Below, piece after piece: positions 26,510 to 35,503 of a DNA stretch of 64,000 bases. Made by a program: the position numbers and the translations under genes. The notes beneath the pieces were generated by a model that saw only the letters and a list, made by a program, of their open reading frames with translations, was not told where the DNA came from and ran no database searches. Source of the DNA: Paenibacillus alba (GTDB lineage: Bacteria; Bacillota; Bacilli; Paenibacillales; NBRC-103111). Position 1 is the stretch's first letter, and each line of letters opens with the position of its first letter. The stretch is taken from NCBI RefSeq assembly GCF_013204855.1, contig NZ_JABMKZ010000009.1, forward strand, positions 124,001-188,000. Direction: 5' to 3'.

Positions 26510-27520
26510 ATGACCTACGTGACTTTTCCGCTAGATAAGCCGCTGGATTTTGCCGCAATAGGACGACTGTGCATTGATTTGAACGCTAACGAAATTCACC
26601 GTCCGATGGAAGAGACGATGACGTTTACGAAGTATGTCGGAGGCTCTCCGGCCAACATCACGATCGGGATGGCGAGACTTGGCCTGCAAACGGCTTTTAT
26701 CGGCAAAATCGCCAATGACCAAATGGGCCGCTTCATCGAGGATTACTTGCAGCGCAATCAGATCGAGACGACGAATGTCGTGACCGATCAAACGGGAGCT
26801 GTCACAGGGCTTGCTTTTACCGAGATCAAAAGCCCTACCGATTGCAGTATTCTGATGTATCGCGACAATGCGGCTGATCTGCTGCTTACCCCTGCGGAGG
26901 TTCAGGAATCGCTGATCGCTCAGGCGAAGGTGCTGCTCATCTCTGGGACGGCCCTTGCACAAAGCCCTTCACGTGAAGCGGTATTCCAAGCACTCAGCTA
27001 TGCGAAGAAGCATGGCGCAGTGATCGTATTTGATTTGGATTATCGTCCCTATACGTGGACATCAGCGGAAGAGACAGCAACTTACTACAACTTGGCGGCG
27101 GAGAAATGCGATATTATCCTCGGCACACGCGAAGAATTCGACATGATGGAACGTTTCGAGACGAACCCAGAGAAGGATGATCGGATTACAGCGGCCAAAT
27201 GGTTCGACTATTCGGCCAAAATCGTCATCATCAAACACGGCAAAGAGGGCTCCATTGCCTATACGCCTGACGGTGTCGGCCACCGTGCGAAGAGCTTCCC
27301 AGCTAAAGTTGTGAAGACGTTTGGGGCTGGGGATTCGTACGCGGCAGGCTTTATCTATGGCATTATGCAAGGCTGGACGATTGAAAAAAGTATGGAATAC
27401 GGCAGCGCAGCCGCTTGTATCGTCATTTCCAGCCACAGCTGCTCAGATGCTATGCCAACGGCTGCACAGGTGGATGATTATATCGAACGCTGCAACCGCG
27501 GCGAAATTACAGCTTCTTAA
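26510..27520 (+). CDS. iolC: 5-dehydro-2-deoxygluconokinase
   Basis: About 336 residues of the PfkB/ribokinase family. It phosphorylates 5-dehydro-2-deoxy-D-gluconate in inositol catabolism. The N-terminal sugar-binding pattern GGSPANITIGMARLGL and the C-terminal catalytic motif KTFGAGDSYAAGF (general base Asp) are both present. The start at 26510 follows AGAAGG. It lies 7 bases after iolE within the operon. Confidence 0.94.
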   Translation: MTYVTFPLDKPLDFAAIGRLCIDLNANEIHRPMEETMTFTKYVGGSPANITIGMARLGLQTAFIGKIANDQMGRFIEDYLQRNQIETTNVVTDQTGAVTGLAFTEIKSPTDCSILMYRDNAADLLLTPAEVQESLIAQAKVLLISGTALAQSPSREAVFQALSYAKKHGAVIVFDLDYRPYTWTSAEETATYYNLAAEKCDIILGTREEFDMMERFETNPEKDDRITAAKWFDYSAKIVIIKHGKEGSIAYTPDGVGHRAKSFPAKVVKTFGAGDSYAAGFIYGIMQGWTIEKSMEYGSAAACIVISSHSCSDAMPTAAQVDDYIERCNRGEITAS

Positions 27521-27545
27521 TTGACTGAAAAGGGAGAGCTTCACG

Positions 27546-28991
27546 ATGACAGAAACTTTGAAAAATTGGATCGGCGGCGAATGGATCGCTTCCGCATCCA
27601 CACAAACAGAACCCGTATACAACCCTGCAACGGAAGAAATTCTTGCTTACATTCCCATTTCTACGAAGGAGGAAGTTGATCAAGCCGTTCGCAACTCCCA
27701 AGAGGCGTTCCAGTCCTGGAGCCGCACGCCGGTGCCGCGTCGGGCTCGCATTTTGTTCAAATATCAGCAGCTGCTGGTCGACAACTGGGAAGAGCTTGCG
27801 CGGATCGTGACGCGTGAAAATGGCAAAAGCTACACCGAAGCGTACGGCGAAGTGCTGCGCGGCATCGAGTGCGTCGAATTCGCGGCAGGAGCGCCAACGC
27901 TGATGATGGGTAAACAGTTGCCCGATATCGCATCGAATCTGGAATCCGGCATGTACCGCTATCCGATCGGGGTCATCGGTGGTATTACACCGTTTAACTT
28001 CCCGATGATGGTGCCCTGCTGGATGTTCCCGCTGGCGATTGCCTGCGGCAACACCTTCGTGCTGAAACCGTCGGAGCGCACGCCGCACTTGGCTAACCGT
28101 TTGGCGGAGCTGTTCCAACAAGCCGGTCTTCCGGACGGCGTGCTGAACATCGTTCATGGCGCGCACGATGTCGTGAACGGACTTCTGGAGCATCCTGAAG
28201 TCAAAGCGATTTCATTCGTTGGCTCCCAACCGGTAGCCGAATACATTTACAAAACCGCTTCAGCCCATGGCAAGCGGGTGCAAGCCTTAGCCGGCGCCAA
28301 AAATCACTCGATTGTGATGCCGGATGCGGATCTGGATATCGCGGTGAAGGAAATCGTCAACGCGGCTTTTGGTTCAGCGGGCGAGCGCTGCATGGCCTGC
28401 TCGGTTGTCGTAGCCGTCGGCGATGTGGCTGACACACTTGTCAGCAAGCTAACGGAGGCGGCTAACCGCATCACGATGGGCAATGGCGCAGACGAGGGCG
28501 TGTTCTTGGGGCCGGTCATTCGCGACCAGCATAGAGAACGGACCTTGAAATATATCGAGATCGGCGAAAAAGAAGGCGCGATTCTGATTCGCGACGGACG
28601 CAAGGATAAGGCATCCGACGAGAAGGGGTATTTCGTAGGTCCGACTATTTTTGATGACGTGGAGTGCGGCATGAAAATTTGGGAGGACGAAATTTTTGCG
28701 CCTGTGCTTTCCATCGTTCGGGTGGCAACGCTGGAAGAAGCGATTGCGTTATCCAATCGCTCGGAATTCGCCAATGGGGCCTGCCTGTTCACGCGAGATG
28801 GCAGCCATGTCCGCCAATTCCGCGAAACGATTGATGCGGGTATGCTGGGCGTCAATCTCGGCGTTCCTGCACCGATGGCGTTCTTCCCTTTTTCCGGCTG
28901 GAAAAAGTCGTTCTACGGTGATTTGCACGCGAATGGGACGGATGGCGTTGAATTCTATACACGCAAAAAAATGGTCACAGCCCGCTGGTAG
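27546..28991 (+). CDS. iolA: Methylmalonate-semialdehyde dehydrogenase (acylating)
   Basis: 481 residues of the aldehyde dehydrogenase superfamily. It converts malonate semialdehyde (or methylmalonate semialdehyde) to acetyl-CoA (or propionyl-CoA) with NAD, the last step of the inositol pathway. The start KNWIGGEW, the segment [13 protein letters not shown] and the catalytic cysteine in [12 protein letters not shown] are diagnostic of this CoA-acylating subgroup. The length is normal. The start at 27546 follows AAGGGAGA. Confidence 0.95.
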   Translation: MTETLKNWIGGEWIASASTQTEPVYNPATEEILAYIPISTKEEVDQAVRNSQEAFQSWSRTPVPRRARILFKYQQLLVDNWEELARIVTRENGKSYTEAYGEVLRGIECVEFAAGAPTLMMGKQLPDIASNLESGMYRYPIGVIGGITPFNFPMMVPCWMFPLAIACGNTFVLKPSERTPHLANRLAELFQQAGLPDGVLNIVHGAHDVVNGLLEHPEVKAISFVGSQPVAEYIYKTASAHGKRVQALAGAKNHSIVMPDADLDIAVKEIVNAAFGSAGERCMACSVVVAVGDVADTLVSKLTEAANRITMGNGADEGVFLGPVIRDQHRERTLKYIEIGEKEGAILIRDGRKDKASDEKGYFVGPTIFDDVECGMKIWEDEIFAPVLSIVRVATLEEAIALSNRSEFANGACLFTRDGSHVRQFRETIDAGMLGVNLGVPAPMAFFPFSGWKKSFYGDLHANGTDGVEFYTRKKMVTARW

Positions 28992-29011
28992 GCCCAGAAA
29001 GGAAGAATCTC

Positions 29012-29890
29012 ATGCGACTTGTTTCGATGAAAGAGATGCTGCATCAGGCGCTAGCCGGTCAATATGCGGTTGGACAGTTTAATTTAAACAATCTGGAATT
29101 CACGCAAGCGATTCTGCTGGCTGCCGAGGCGGAGCAAGCGCCCGTCATTCTTGGCGTCAGCGAGGCTTACATTCCTTATATGGGCGGGCTGCCTTGCATC
29201 GCGGGTATGGTGAAATCGTTGATGGAGCATTACGGCATTACGGTGCCTGTCGCGCTCCATCTAGACCATGGAAGCAGTTATGAGGTGTGCATCCGGGCGA
29301 TTCACGCGGGTTTTACTTCCGTTATGATTGATGCTTCGCATCATTCGCTCGAACATAACATCGAAGTTACCCGCCAAGTGACACAAGCTGCTCATGTTCT
29401 CGGCGTTTCCGTTGAATCTGAGCTGGGCCGGATTACCGGACGCGAGGATGATTTGGTCGTCGATGAAGCCGAAGGCATGTATGCGGTCACGGCGGATTGC
29501 GTGCGTTTAGTGCAGGAAACAGGCATCGATTGCTTGGCGCCAGCGCTTGGTTCCGTGCATGGTCCTTATCGGGGACAGCCCAAGCTGGGCTTCGAACGGA
29601 TGGCTGAAATCCGCCAAGTGACGGGTCTTCCGCTCGTGCTTCATGGCGGAAGCGGCTTGCCGGATGAAGAAATTCGTCAGGCTATTGCCTGCGGAACAGC
29701 CAAAATTAATGTGAACACAGACAATCAAATTGCCTGTACAGCCGCCATAAGATCGTTTTTGAATGAACATCCGGAGGCCTATGACCCGCGGAATTATTTA
29801 ATCCCCGCGCGGGAAGCGATTGGGGCATCCGTAAGAGCCAAAATTCAATTGTTCGGCAGCGCAGGCAAAGCCGGAAGGAGTTTATCATGA
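29012..29890 (+). CDS. iolJ: Class II aldolase, 6-phospho-5-dehydro-2-deoxy-D-gluconate aldolase
   Basis: 292 residues of the zinc-dependent fructose-bisphosphate aldolase family. In an iol operon it cleaves the phosphorylated IolC product to dihydroxyacetone phosphate and malonate semialdehyde. Zinc-site histidines are visible in [17 protein letters not shown] and [13 protein letters not shown] near the C-terminus binds the phosphate. The start at 29012 follows GAAAGGAAG. Its stop overlaps the iolG start (ATGA). A general fructose-bisphosphate aldolase is the alternative, but the context favours IolJ. Confidence 0.93.
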   Translation: MRLVSMKEMLHQALAGQYAVGQFNLNNLEFTQAILLAAEAEQAPVILGVSEAYIPYMGGLPCIAGMVKSLMEHYGITVPVALHLDHGSSYEVCIRAIHAGFTSVMIDASHHSLEHNIEVTRQVTQAAHVLGVSVESELGRITGREDDLVVDEAEGMYAVTADCVRLVQETGIDCLAPALGSVHGPYRGQPKLGFERMAEIRQVTGLPLVLHGGSGLPDEEIRQAIACGTAKINVNTDNQIACTAAIRSFLNEHPEAYDPRNYLIPAREAIGASVRAKIQLFGSAGKAGRSLS

Positions 29891-30924
29891 AAACTATTCA
29901 AATCGGAATCATCGGTGCAGGGCGAATCGGCAAAATCCACGCAGACAATTTGCTGCGACTGCCGCAAGTGAACATTGTGGCGGTGAGTGATTTATTTGCC
30001 GGTCCTGAGCTAGAGGCTTGGGCGGCAGCGCGCCAAATTGGCCTAGTTACGAAGGACAGCAAGGAATTGATCGAGCATCCAGAGATTGATGCTATTTTCA
30101 TCTGCTCGTCGACCGACACACATGTGCCGTTAATCCAGCAAGCGGCTGAAGCAGGCAAACACATCTTTTGCGAAAAGCCGATCAGCATGGATATTACGCA
30201 AACGGAAGCGGCGATTGCTGCTGTGAACAAAGCCGGCGTGAAGCTGCAAATCGGCTTCAACCGTCGTTTTGACCATAATTTTAAGCGTGTTCGCGAGGTT
30301 GTCCAAGAAGGGACGATCGGGAACCCGCATATTATCAAAATTACTTCCCGTGACCCGAATCCGCCGCATGAGGATTATATTAAGGTGTCGGGCGGCATTT
30401 TCATGGATATGATGATTCATGATTTCGATATGGCTAGATTTGTAGCTGGCAGCGAGGTTGAAGAGGTGTATGCGCAGGGCAATGTGCTGATTAATCCGGT
30501 TTTTGCTGAGCATGGGGATGTGGATACGGCGATAGTCACGCTGCGCTTCGAGAATGGCGCGCTTGGCGTCATCGACAATAGCCGTCAAGCCGTCTATGGC
30601 TATGATCAGCGTGTTGAAGTGTTCGGGTCCAAAGGCAGCGTGGCTGTTGCCAACGATCATCCGAATACGGCTGTGGTCAGCACCGCAGATGCGATTGTGA
30701 GCGAGAAACCGCTGCATTTTTTCCTCGAGCGCTATCAAGCTGCTTATATGGAAGAGACACAGATCTTTATTGATTGTCTGTTGAACGATAAGGCTGTACC
30801 TGTGAACGGTCATGATGGGATGCAGGCGGAGCGGATTGCACTTGCTGCCAAGCTATCTTCCAGGTTGGGTCGTCCGGTGAAAGTGTCCGAAGCTTTGGCT
30901 TTGTTGCAGCAGAATGCGCTTTGA
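29887..30924 (+). CDS. iolG: myo-inositol 2-dehydrogenase
   Basis: 345 residues of the Gfo/Idh/MocA family. It oxidises myo-inositol to 2-keto-myo-inositol with NAD, the first pathway step. The Rossmann motif [16 protein letters not shown] is at the N-terminus, the EKP cofactor motif in HIFCEKPIS, and the catalytic-type segment [17 protein letters not shown] around residue 170 is typical of inositol dehydrogenases. The start overlaps the iolJ stop by four bases; ribosome site AAGGAG. Confidence 0.94.
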   Translation: MKTIQIGIIGAGRIGKIHADNLLRLPQVNIVAVSDLFAGPELEAWAAARQIGLVTKDSKELIEHPEIDAIFICSSTDTHVPLIQQAAEAGKHIFCEKPISMDITQTEAAIAAVNKAGVKLQIGFNRRFDHNFKRVREVVQEGTIGNPHIIKITSRDPNPPHEDYIKVSGGIFMDMMIHDFDMARFVAGSEVEEVYAQGNVLINPVFAEHGDVDTAIVTLRFENGALGVIDNSRQAVYGYDQRVEVFGSKGSVAVANDHPNTAVVSTADAIVSEKPLHFFLERYQAAYMEETQIFIDCLLNDKAVPVNGHDGMQAERIALAAKLSSRLGRPVKVSEALALLQQNAL

Positions 30925-30942
30925 GGGGAGGAGTTGCGGGAT

Positions 30943-31761
30943 ATGCCTAATCTGATTGTGAAACCTTTGGAACATCCTCATGTTGAGGGCAGCATTTTGA
31001 AAATAACGCCGGAATCCGGGGGCTGGAACTATGTCGGTTTTGAAATTGTACGGCTTGCGGCGGGGCAATCTCTGAGCCGTGTTACGGGCGAGCAGGAGGT
31101 TTGCTTAGTGCTGCTGAGCGGTAAAGCGGACGTGCAAACTAAGGAAGCAAGCTGGAGTGACATCGGAGAGCGGATGAACGTTTTTGAGAAAATTCCGCCG
31201 TTTTCGGTCTATGTCCCAAGTGATGATCAGTATGAAGTTGCTGCCAAAACAGCTGTGGAGCTGGCGATTTGCAGCGCTCCCGGTGCTGGCGGTTATCCTG
31301 CGCGCTTGATTGAACCTAGCCATGTGGGGGTTGAAACCCGCGGTTACGGGAATATCGAGCGGCAAATTCATAATATTTTACCGGAAAATGAACCAGCCGA
31401 CAGCTTGCTTGTCGTTGAGGTTTTTACACCGAATGGGCATTGGTCGAGCTACCCGCCGCACAAACATGATCGGGATGCGCTTCCGCAGGAGTCTTTTCTC
31501 GAGGAAACGTATTATTATCGCGTCGATCCCGGACATGGTTTTGCGATCCAACGTGTGTATACGGATGATCGTTCTCTGGATGAAACGCTGCTGGTGAAGG
31601 ATGGGGAAGCTGTTCTGGTACCGCGAGGCTATCATCCGGTTTGTGCTCCTCCCGGCTATGATGTCTACTATCTGAATGTGATGGCAGGCCCATCGCGTAC
31701 CTGGAAGTTCCATAATGATCCTGAGCATGCTTGGCTAATGGCGAAGCCAGTGGAGGAGTAG
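30943..31761 (+). CDS. iolB: 5-deoxy-glucuronate isomerase
   Basis: About 272 residues, a bicupin enzyme that turns 5-deoxy-glucuronate into 5-dehydro-2-deoxygluconate. The metal-binding YPPHKHDRDALPQESFLEE region around residue 165 and VPRGYHPVCAPPGYDVYYLNVMAGP near the end are strongly conserved in IolB. The ATG at 30943 has GGGGAGGAG nine bases upstream; a TTG at 30934 would be too close. It is the last enzyme gene of the operon. Confidence 0.95.
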   Translation: MPNLIVKPLEHPHVEGSILKITPESGGWNYVGFEIVRLAAGQSLSRVTGEQEVCLVLLSGKADVQTKEASWSDIGERMNVFEKIPPFSVYVPSDDQYEVAAKTAVELAICSAPGAGGYPARLIEPSHVGVETRGYGNIERQIHNILPENEPADSLLVVEVFTPNGHWSSYPPHKHDRDALPQESFLEETYYYRVDPGHGFAIQRVYTDDRSLDETLLVKDGEAVLVPRGYHPVCAPPGYDVYYLNVMAGPSRTWKFHNDPEHAWLMAKPVEE

Positions 31762-31837
31762 GCCGTTTGCAACTTCCCTTGTGCCCCTGCATAATAGAAG
31801 ACAAACAAGTATTCTTCGGGAAAAATGGGGTCATAGG

Positions 31838-32857
31838 ATGAAGGCAACAATTTATGATGTCGCCCGCGAGGCTGGGGTTTCGATTGCAGCGGTGTCGCAG
31901 GTGATGAACGGCAAAGGGAAAATCAGCGAAGAACGGCGCGCGGAAATTCTCAAAACGATGGAGCGGCTCAATTATCAGCCAAGTGTGATCGCTTCGGCTT
32001 TAACCGGCAAGAAGACATTTACTTTGGGACTGCTTGTGCCGGATATATCGAATCCTTTTTTCGCGGAAATTGCGCGGGCGGTGGAGGATCAAGGGCATCA
32101 TTTGGGCTATAGCTTGGTCATTTGCAGCACAGACAATAAGGACGAACGGGTCGAGCGCTACCTGAACCTGCTTCAGCAGAAAAGCATTGACGGCATGATC
32201 ATCGGGACCGGGATGGACAACAAGGAGATGCTGACGCCTCTAATGAAGCAAGGGATCCCGATTGCGATGATCGCCAGAGAAATGCCGGACATCGGCGTGC
32301 ATACCGTTGTTGTGGACGATTGCGTTGGCGGCGCGTTGGCGGCCAAGCATTTGCTGGACTTGGGGCATACGCGCATAGCTATTCTGGCGGAGCATGCCAA
32401 AGTTATCAGCAGCCGTGAGAGGGTGCGCGGGTTCAGGAACACGTTGGAGGAAGCGGGTGTTGTACTGCCGGACAGCGGTGTGCGCAACTGCCACTACACG
32501 GTGGAAGATGGGAAGCGGCAGGCGATTGCGCTGCTGGAAGAGTCGGCTGCCGTTCGGCCGACTGCCCTGTTCTGCTGCAACGATATGCTGGCTATCGGGG
32601 CTTTGCAGGCTGCGAAGCAGCTGGGCTTGAAGGTACCGGAGCAGCTATCGGTGATTGGCTTCGACAACACGATTCTGGCTTCGGTGACGGACCCGCCGCT
32701 CACGACGGTCGCTCAGCCGATTGAGCCGATGGGGAAGAAGGTCGTCGACCTGCTGATTCAGGAGCTGAAAAAAGAATCGAAACTAAAACAACGCGTTGTG
32801 CTGCGCCCGGAGCTGATGATCCGTCAATCCACGGCATCACCGGGTGACATGCATTAA
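31838..32857 (+). CDS. LacI-family regulator, likely of the iol operon
   Basis: About 339 residues. The N-terminal helix-turn-helix TIYDVAREAGVSIAAVSQVMNGKGKIS is followed by a periplasmic-binding-like effector domain (LGLLVPDISNPFFAEIARAVED; ALFCCNDMLAIGALQAAKQLG; SVIGFDNTILASVTDPPLTTV). It lies 76 bases after iolB, with no terminator between, so it is probably cotranscribed and autoregulated. The two LacI-type boxes ahead of iolD are its likely target. Bacillus subtilis controls iol genes with a DeoR-type repressor instead, so this is a different regulatory solution. The effector is unknown, possibly an inositol intermediate. Confidence 0.9.
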   Translation: MKATIYDVAREAGVSIAAVSQVMNGKGKISEERRAEILKTMERLNYQPSVIASALTGKKTFTLGLLVPDISNPFFAEIARAVEDQGHHLGYSLVICSTDNKDERVERYLNLLQQKSIDGMIIGTGMDNKEMLTPLMKQGIPIAMIAREMPDIGVHTVVVDDCVGGALAAKHLLDLGHTRIAILAEHAKVISSRERVRGFRNTLEEAGVVLPDSGVRNCHYTVEDGKRQAIALLEESAAVRPTALFCCNDMLAIGALQAAKQLGLKVPEQLSVIGFDNTILASVTDPPLTTVAQPIEPMGKKVVDLLIQELKKESKLKQRVVLRPELMIRQSTASPGDMH

Positions 32858-32860
32858 TTG

Positions 32861-32911
32861 AAAAGAACTGTCTCACAAGTAGAATATTCTACTTGGGGAC
32901 AGTTCTTTTTT
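32861..32911 (+). terminator. Strong terminator closing the iol operon
   Basis: AAAAGAACTGTC pairs with GACAGTTCTTTT, with an inner perfect palindrome CAAGTAGAATATTCTACTTG at 32877-32896, and a run of T follows. Confidence 0.92.
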
Positions 32912-32939
32912 CAATAATGAGGGGGCAGCTGTAGCAGCA

Positions 32940-33403
32940 GCCGATCCTGCTTCTGAGAAAAGCCTTACAGCAGCAGCGATCCAGCTGCTATAAGGCTGAA
33001 ATTCGGCGCTATGCCCGCGGCCGAGGCGCAAGCCCCCGCTGTAAGGCTGAAAAACAGCCTTAAAGTGGCGGGAAAGTTGGAGAGGATCTCCATAAGGCTG
33101 AAAAACAGCCTTACAGAAGGAGAAAGGCAAGGATTCTCCCTAATTGGTGTCTGAGAGGCTGAAATTCAGCCCTAAAGTGGCGGGAAAGCTGGAGATGATC
33201 TCCATAAGGCTGAAAAACAGCCTTACAGAAGGAGAAAGGTGAGGATTCTCCCTAATTGGTGGCTGTAAGGCTGAAATTCAGCCCTAAAGTGGAGGGAAAG
33301 TTGGAAAGGATCTCCATAAGGCTGAAAAACAGCCTTACAGAAGGAGAAAGGCAAGGATTCTCCCTAATTGGTGTCTGAGAGGCTGAAATTCAGCCTTAAA
33401 GTG
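32940..33403. repeat. 112-bp tandem repeat with nested hairpins
   Basis: A unit containing CTCCATAAGGCTG, AAAAACAGCCTTACAG, AAGGAGAAAGG, GATTCTCCCTAATTGGTG and GGCTGAAATTCAGCC recurs with an exact 112-bp period (start points 33088, 33200, 33312), with a degenerate partial copy ahead from about 32990. Each unit holds two short palindromes, AAGGCTGAAAAACAGCCTT and GGCTGAAATTCAGCC. This fills most of the 675-base gap between the iol operon and importer C; no gene is credible in it. Confidence 0.88.
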
Positions 33404-33447
33404 GTCCGGCACTGCGCCCCTGCCGAAGCCCCCCACCAAAACCAATG

Positions 33448-33504
33448 AAATTATAGTTTTATCTATAATTTTTTAAGGGATCTATCGGCAGTACCTTCTA
33501 TAAT
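33448..33504 (+). promoter_or_regulatory. Inverted repeat and -10 box ahead of importer C
   Basis: AAATTATAG (33448-33456) and CTATAATTT (33463-33471) form a perfect 9-6-9 inverted repeat. TATAAT at 33499-33504 is a candidate -10 box about 30 bases before the start codon. No good -35 hexamer is seen, so activation or repression at the inverted repeat is likely. Confidence 0.45.
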
Positions 33505-33535
33505 TAGGGTATACCAAAGAAGGAGCGATGCAGTG

Positions 33536-34501
33536 ATGAGCAGCAGGTTAGAGAAAACTCCTGTCACCCTTGATGTACAGCGGCTTAGAGAAGCTGCGCT
33601 AATACGAAGAAGAAGATTGCTGAAACAAAATATTCCTTTGTTTATCATGCTGATCCCCGTGATCGCCTATTATATTTTGTTCAAATATTGGCCGATGGGC
33701 GGTCTTGTGATCGCTTTCAAGAATTACAACTTCGCAGATGGCATCTGGCACAGTCCATGGGTTGGGATGAAGTATTTCAAGCTCTTGTTTTCCAGCGCAA
33801 GTACGCTGCAAATTATATGGAACACGTTCTGGCTCAGCTTGCTTAGCTTGCTAGTGGGTTTCCCGGTGCCGATCATTTTGGCTGTTTTGCTTAATGAAGT
33901 TCGCAAGTCCTGGTTTAAAAAATGGGTGCAAACGATTGTTTACTTGCCTCATTTCTTCTCCTGGGTCATCGTTTCCGGTATCGTTTTATCCTTATTCGCG
34001 ACGGATTACGGGTCTATCAATAAAGTGCTCAAGCTCTTGCATATGGAACCGATCACCTTTTTGTATGAATCTCATTCTTGGATTGCGATTTTTGTTGGGT
34101 CTGGTGTATGGAAGGAAATGGGATTCAGTACGATCATTTATCTCGCTGCGCTGACAACGATTGATCCTTCGCTTTATGAATCGGCCTGTATGGATGGCGC
34201 TACGAAGTGGCGGCAAATTTGGCACATTACGCTGCCGGGTATTCGGCACACGATTATTTTACTGCTGATTCTAGCGATGGGGCGTGTGATGGAGGTTGGC
34301 TTTGACCAAGTGTACAACTTGCAGAATTCGGCTGTAGCTGACGTGTCTGAGGTGATTAGTACGTATATTTATAAAATAGGATTGGGCAGCTCGCAGTTCA
34401 GCTTAACGACGGCGATGGGGCTTTTCGAATCGGTCATTAGCTGTAGTCTTGTTTTGATTGCGAATCAGATTGCCCGTAAATTTGACCAAGCATTATTCTA
34501 G
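33536..34501 (+). CDS. LplB-type sugar ABC transporter permease (importer C)
   Basis: About 321 residues: basic cytoplasmic leader, six helices, YWPMGGLVIAFKNYN after helix 1 as in LplB/YtcP permeases, and EAA-type loop YESACMDGATKWRQIWHITLPG near residue 218. The ribosome site AAGAAGGAG serves either ATG 33536 or the GTG three bases earlier. It is the first gene of the 11-kb uronate-oligosaccharide locus. No ATPase gene is nearby. Confidence 0.92.
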   Translation: MSSRLEKTPVTLDVQRLREAALIRRRRLLKQNIPLFIMLIPVIAYYILFKYWPMGGLVIAFKNYNFADGIWHSPWVGMKYFKLLFSSASTLQIIWNTFWLSLLSLLVGFPVPIILAVLLNEVRKSWFKKWVQTIVYLPHFFSWVIVSGIVLSLFATDYGSINKVLKLLHMEPITFLYESHSWIAIFVGSGVWKEMGFSTIIYLAALTTIDPSLYESACMDGATKWRQIWHITLPGIRHTIILLLILAMGRVMEVGFDQVYNLQNSAVADVSEVISTYIYKIGLGSSQFSLTTAMGLFESVISCSLVLIANQIARKFDQALF

Positions 34502-34521
34502 AAGCCAAAAAGGAGGAGCCC

Positions 34522-35394
34522 ATGAAAATATCACGGGGAGAACAGATCTTTTATGCCATTAACTATGTACTGCTCGCGGTTATCGCTTTAACGTGCCTGA
34601 TGCCGTTTATTCATATCGTGGCCTTATCGCTTAGCGAACGATCGGCAGTTGACTCGGGTCATGTCTTTTTCTGGCCGGTTGGTATACAGTTTACTGCCTA
34701 TAAAATCTTTTTTATATCGAGCCCGGCTTTCCAAGCCTTTCGCAATAGCATTGTCATTACACTGGTCGGCGTTGTGTTAAGCTTGCTCGGCACTATTCTG
34801 GCAGCGTATCCCTTATCAAGATCTTATCTGATAGGGCGTCGCTATCTCGTATTGGCTATGGTGTTTACGATGCTGTTCTCGGGGGGATTAATCCCAACCT
34901 ACCTCATTGTGAAGCAAATGTCTTTGATTGATTCCTATTGGGCAATCTGGCTTACGGGATTCATCAGTACGTATAATATGCTTCTGATGCGCAGCTATTT
35001 TGAGAATATTCCCTATGAGGTGCAGGAAGCAGCCCGCATTGACGGATGCAGCGATACATCGCTTCTGATCCGCATTATCCTGCCATTGTCACTCCCTATG
35101 CTGGCGACATTAGCGCTGTTCTATGGGATTAGTTATTGGAATTCCTTCATGAACGTGCTGATGTACATTAATAAAAGCAGCTTGCAGAATTTGACGGTTA
35201 TCGTTCAGGCGATGCTGCAAAAAAACGATCTTCTGAATTCGCCATCTTTGAATAACGAGGAGCAAGCCGCAGTAGCAACAGAGATGGTTAAGGCTGTCGG
35301 CGTTGTAATTATGGTCGTTCCGATGCTGGTTGTGTATCCCTTCCTCCAAAAGTATTTTGTGAAGGGCGTCATGCTGGGGTCTGTGAAGGGTTAA
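34522..35394 (+). CDS. LplC-type sugar ABC transporter permease (importer C)
   Basis: 290 residues with six helices, the GGLIPTYLIVKQMSL segment, EAA loop EAARIDGCSDTSLLIRIILPL around residue 173 and the ending VKGVMLGSVKG. The start at 34522 follows AGGAGGAG, 20 bases after the LplB partner, with which it forms the channel. The binding-protein gene follows after 109 bases with no evident terminator. Confidence 0.92.
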   Translation: MKISRGEQIFYAINYVLLAVIALTCLMPFIHIVALSLSERSAVDSGHVFFWPVGIQFTAYKIFFISSPAFQAFRNSIVITLVGVVLSLLGTILAAYPLSRSYLIGRRYLVLAMVFTMLFSGGLIPTYLIVKQMSLIDSYWAIWLTGFISTYNMLLMRSYFENIPYEVQEAARIDGCSDTSLLIRIILPLSLPMLATLALFYGISYWNSFMNVLMYINKSSLQNLTVIVQAMLQKNDLLNSPSLNNEEQAAVATEMVKAVGVVIMVVPMLVVYPFLQKYFVKGVMLGSVKG

Positions 35395-35503
35395 TGATAT
35401 TCAATCTGTTAATGGCTGACGCAGTTGATCTTCTGAAAGGTCTGCCTAATAAGGTGTTCCCGTTTAACAAAACTTCACAATAAATGAATTGGGGGAAATG
35501 CGA

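Noticed and set aside
32873..33130. Minus-strand open frame in the 112-bp repeat region
   Set aside because: It lies in repeats with palindromes and shows repeated peptide segments; no ribosome site or neighbour supports it.
33088..33403. CRISPR-like array because of regular repeats
   Set aside because: The whole 112-bp unit is conserved, including the would-be spacers, and no cas genes are present; this is a plain tandem repeat.
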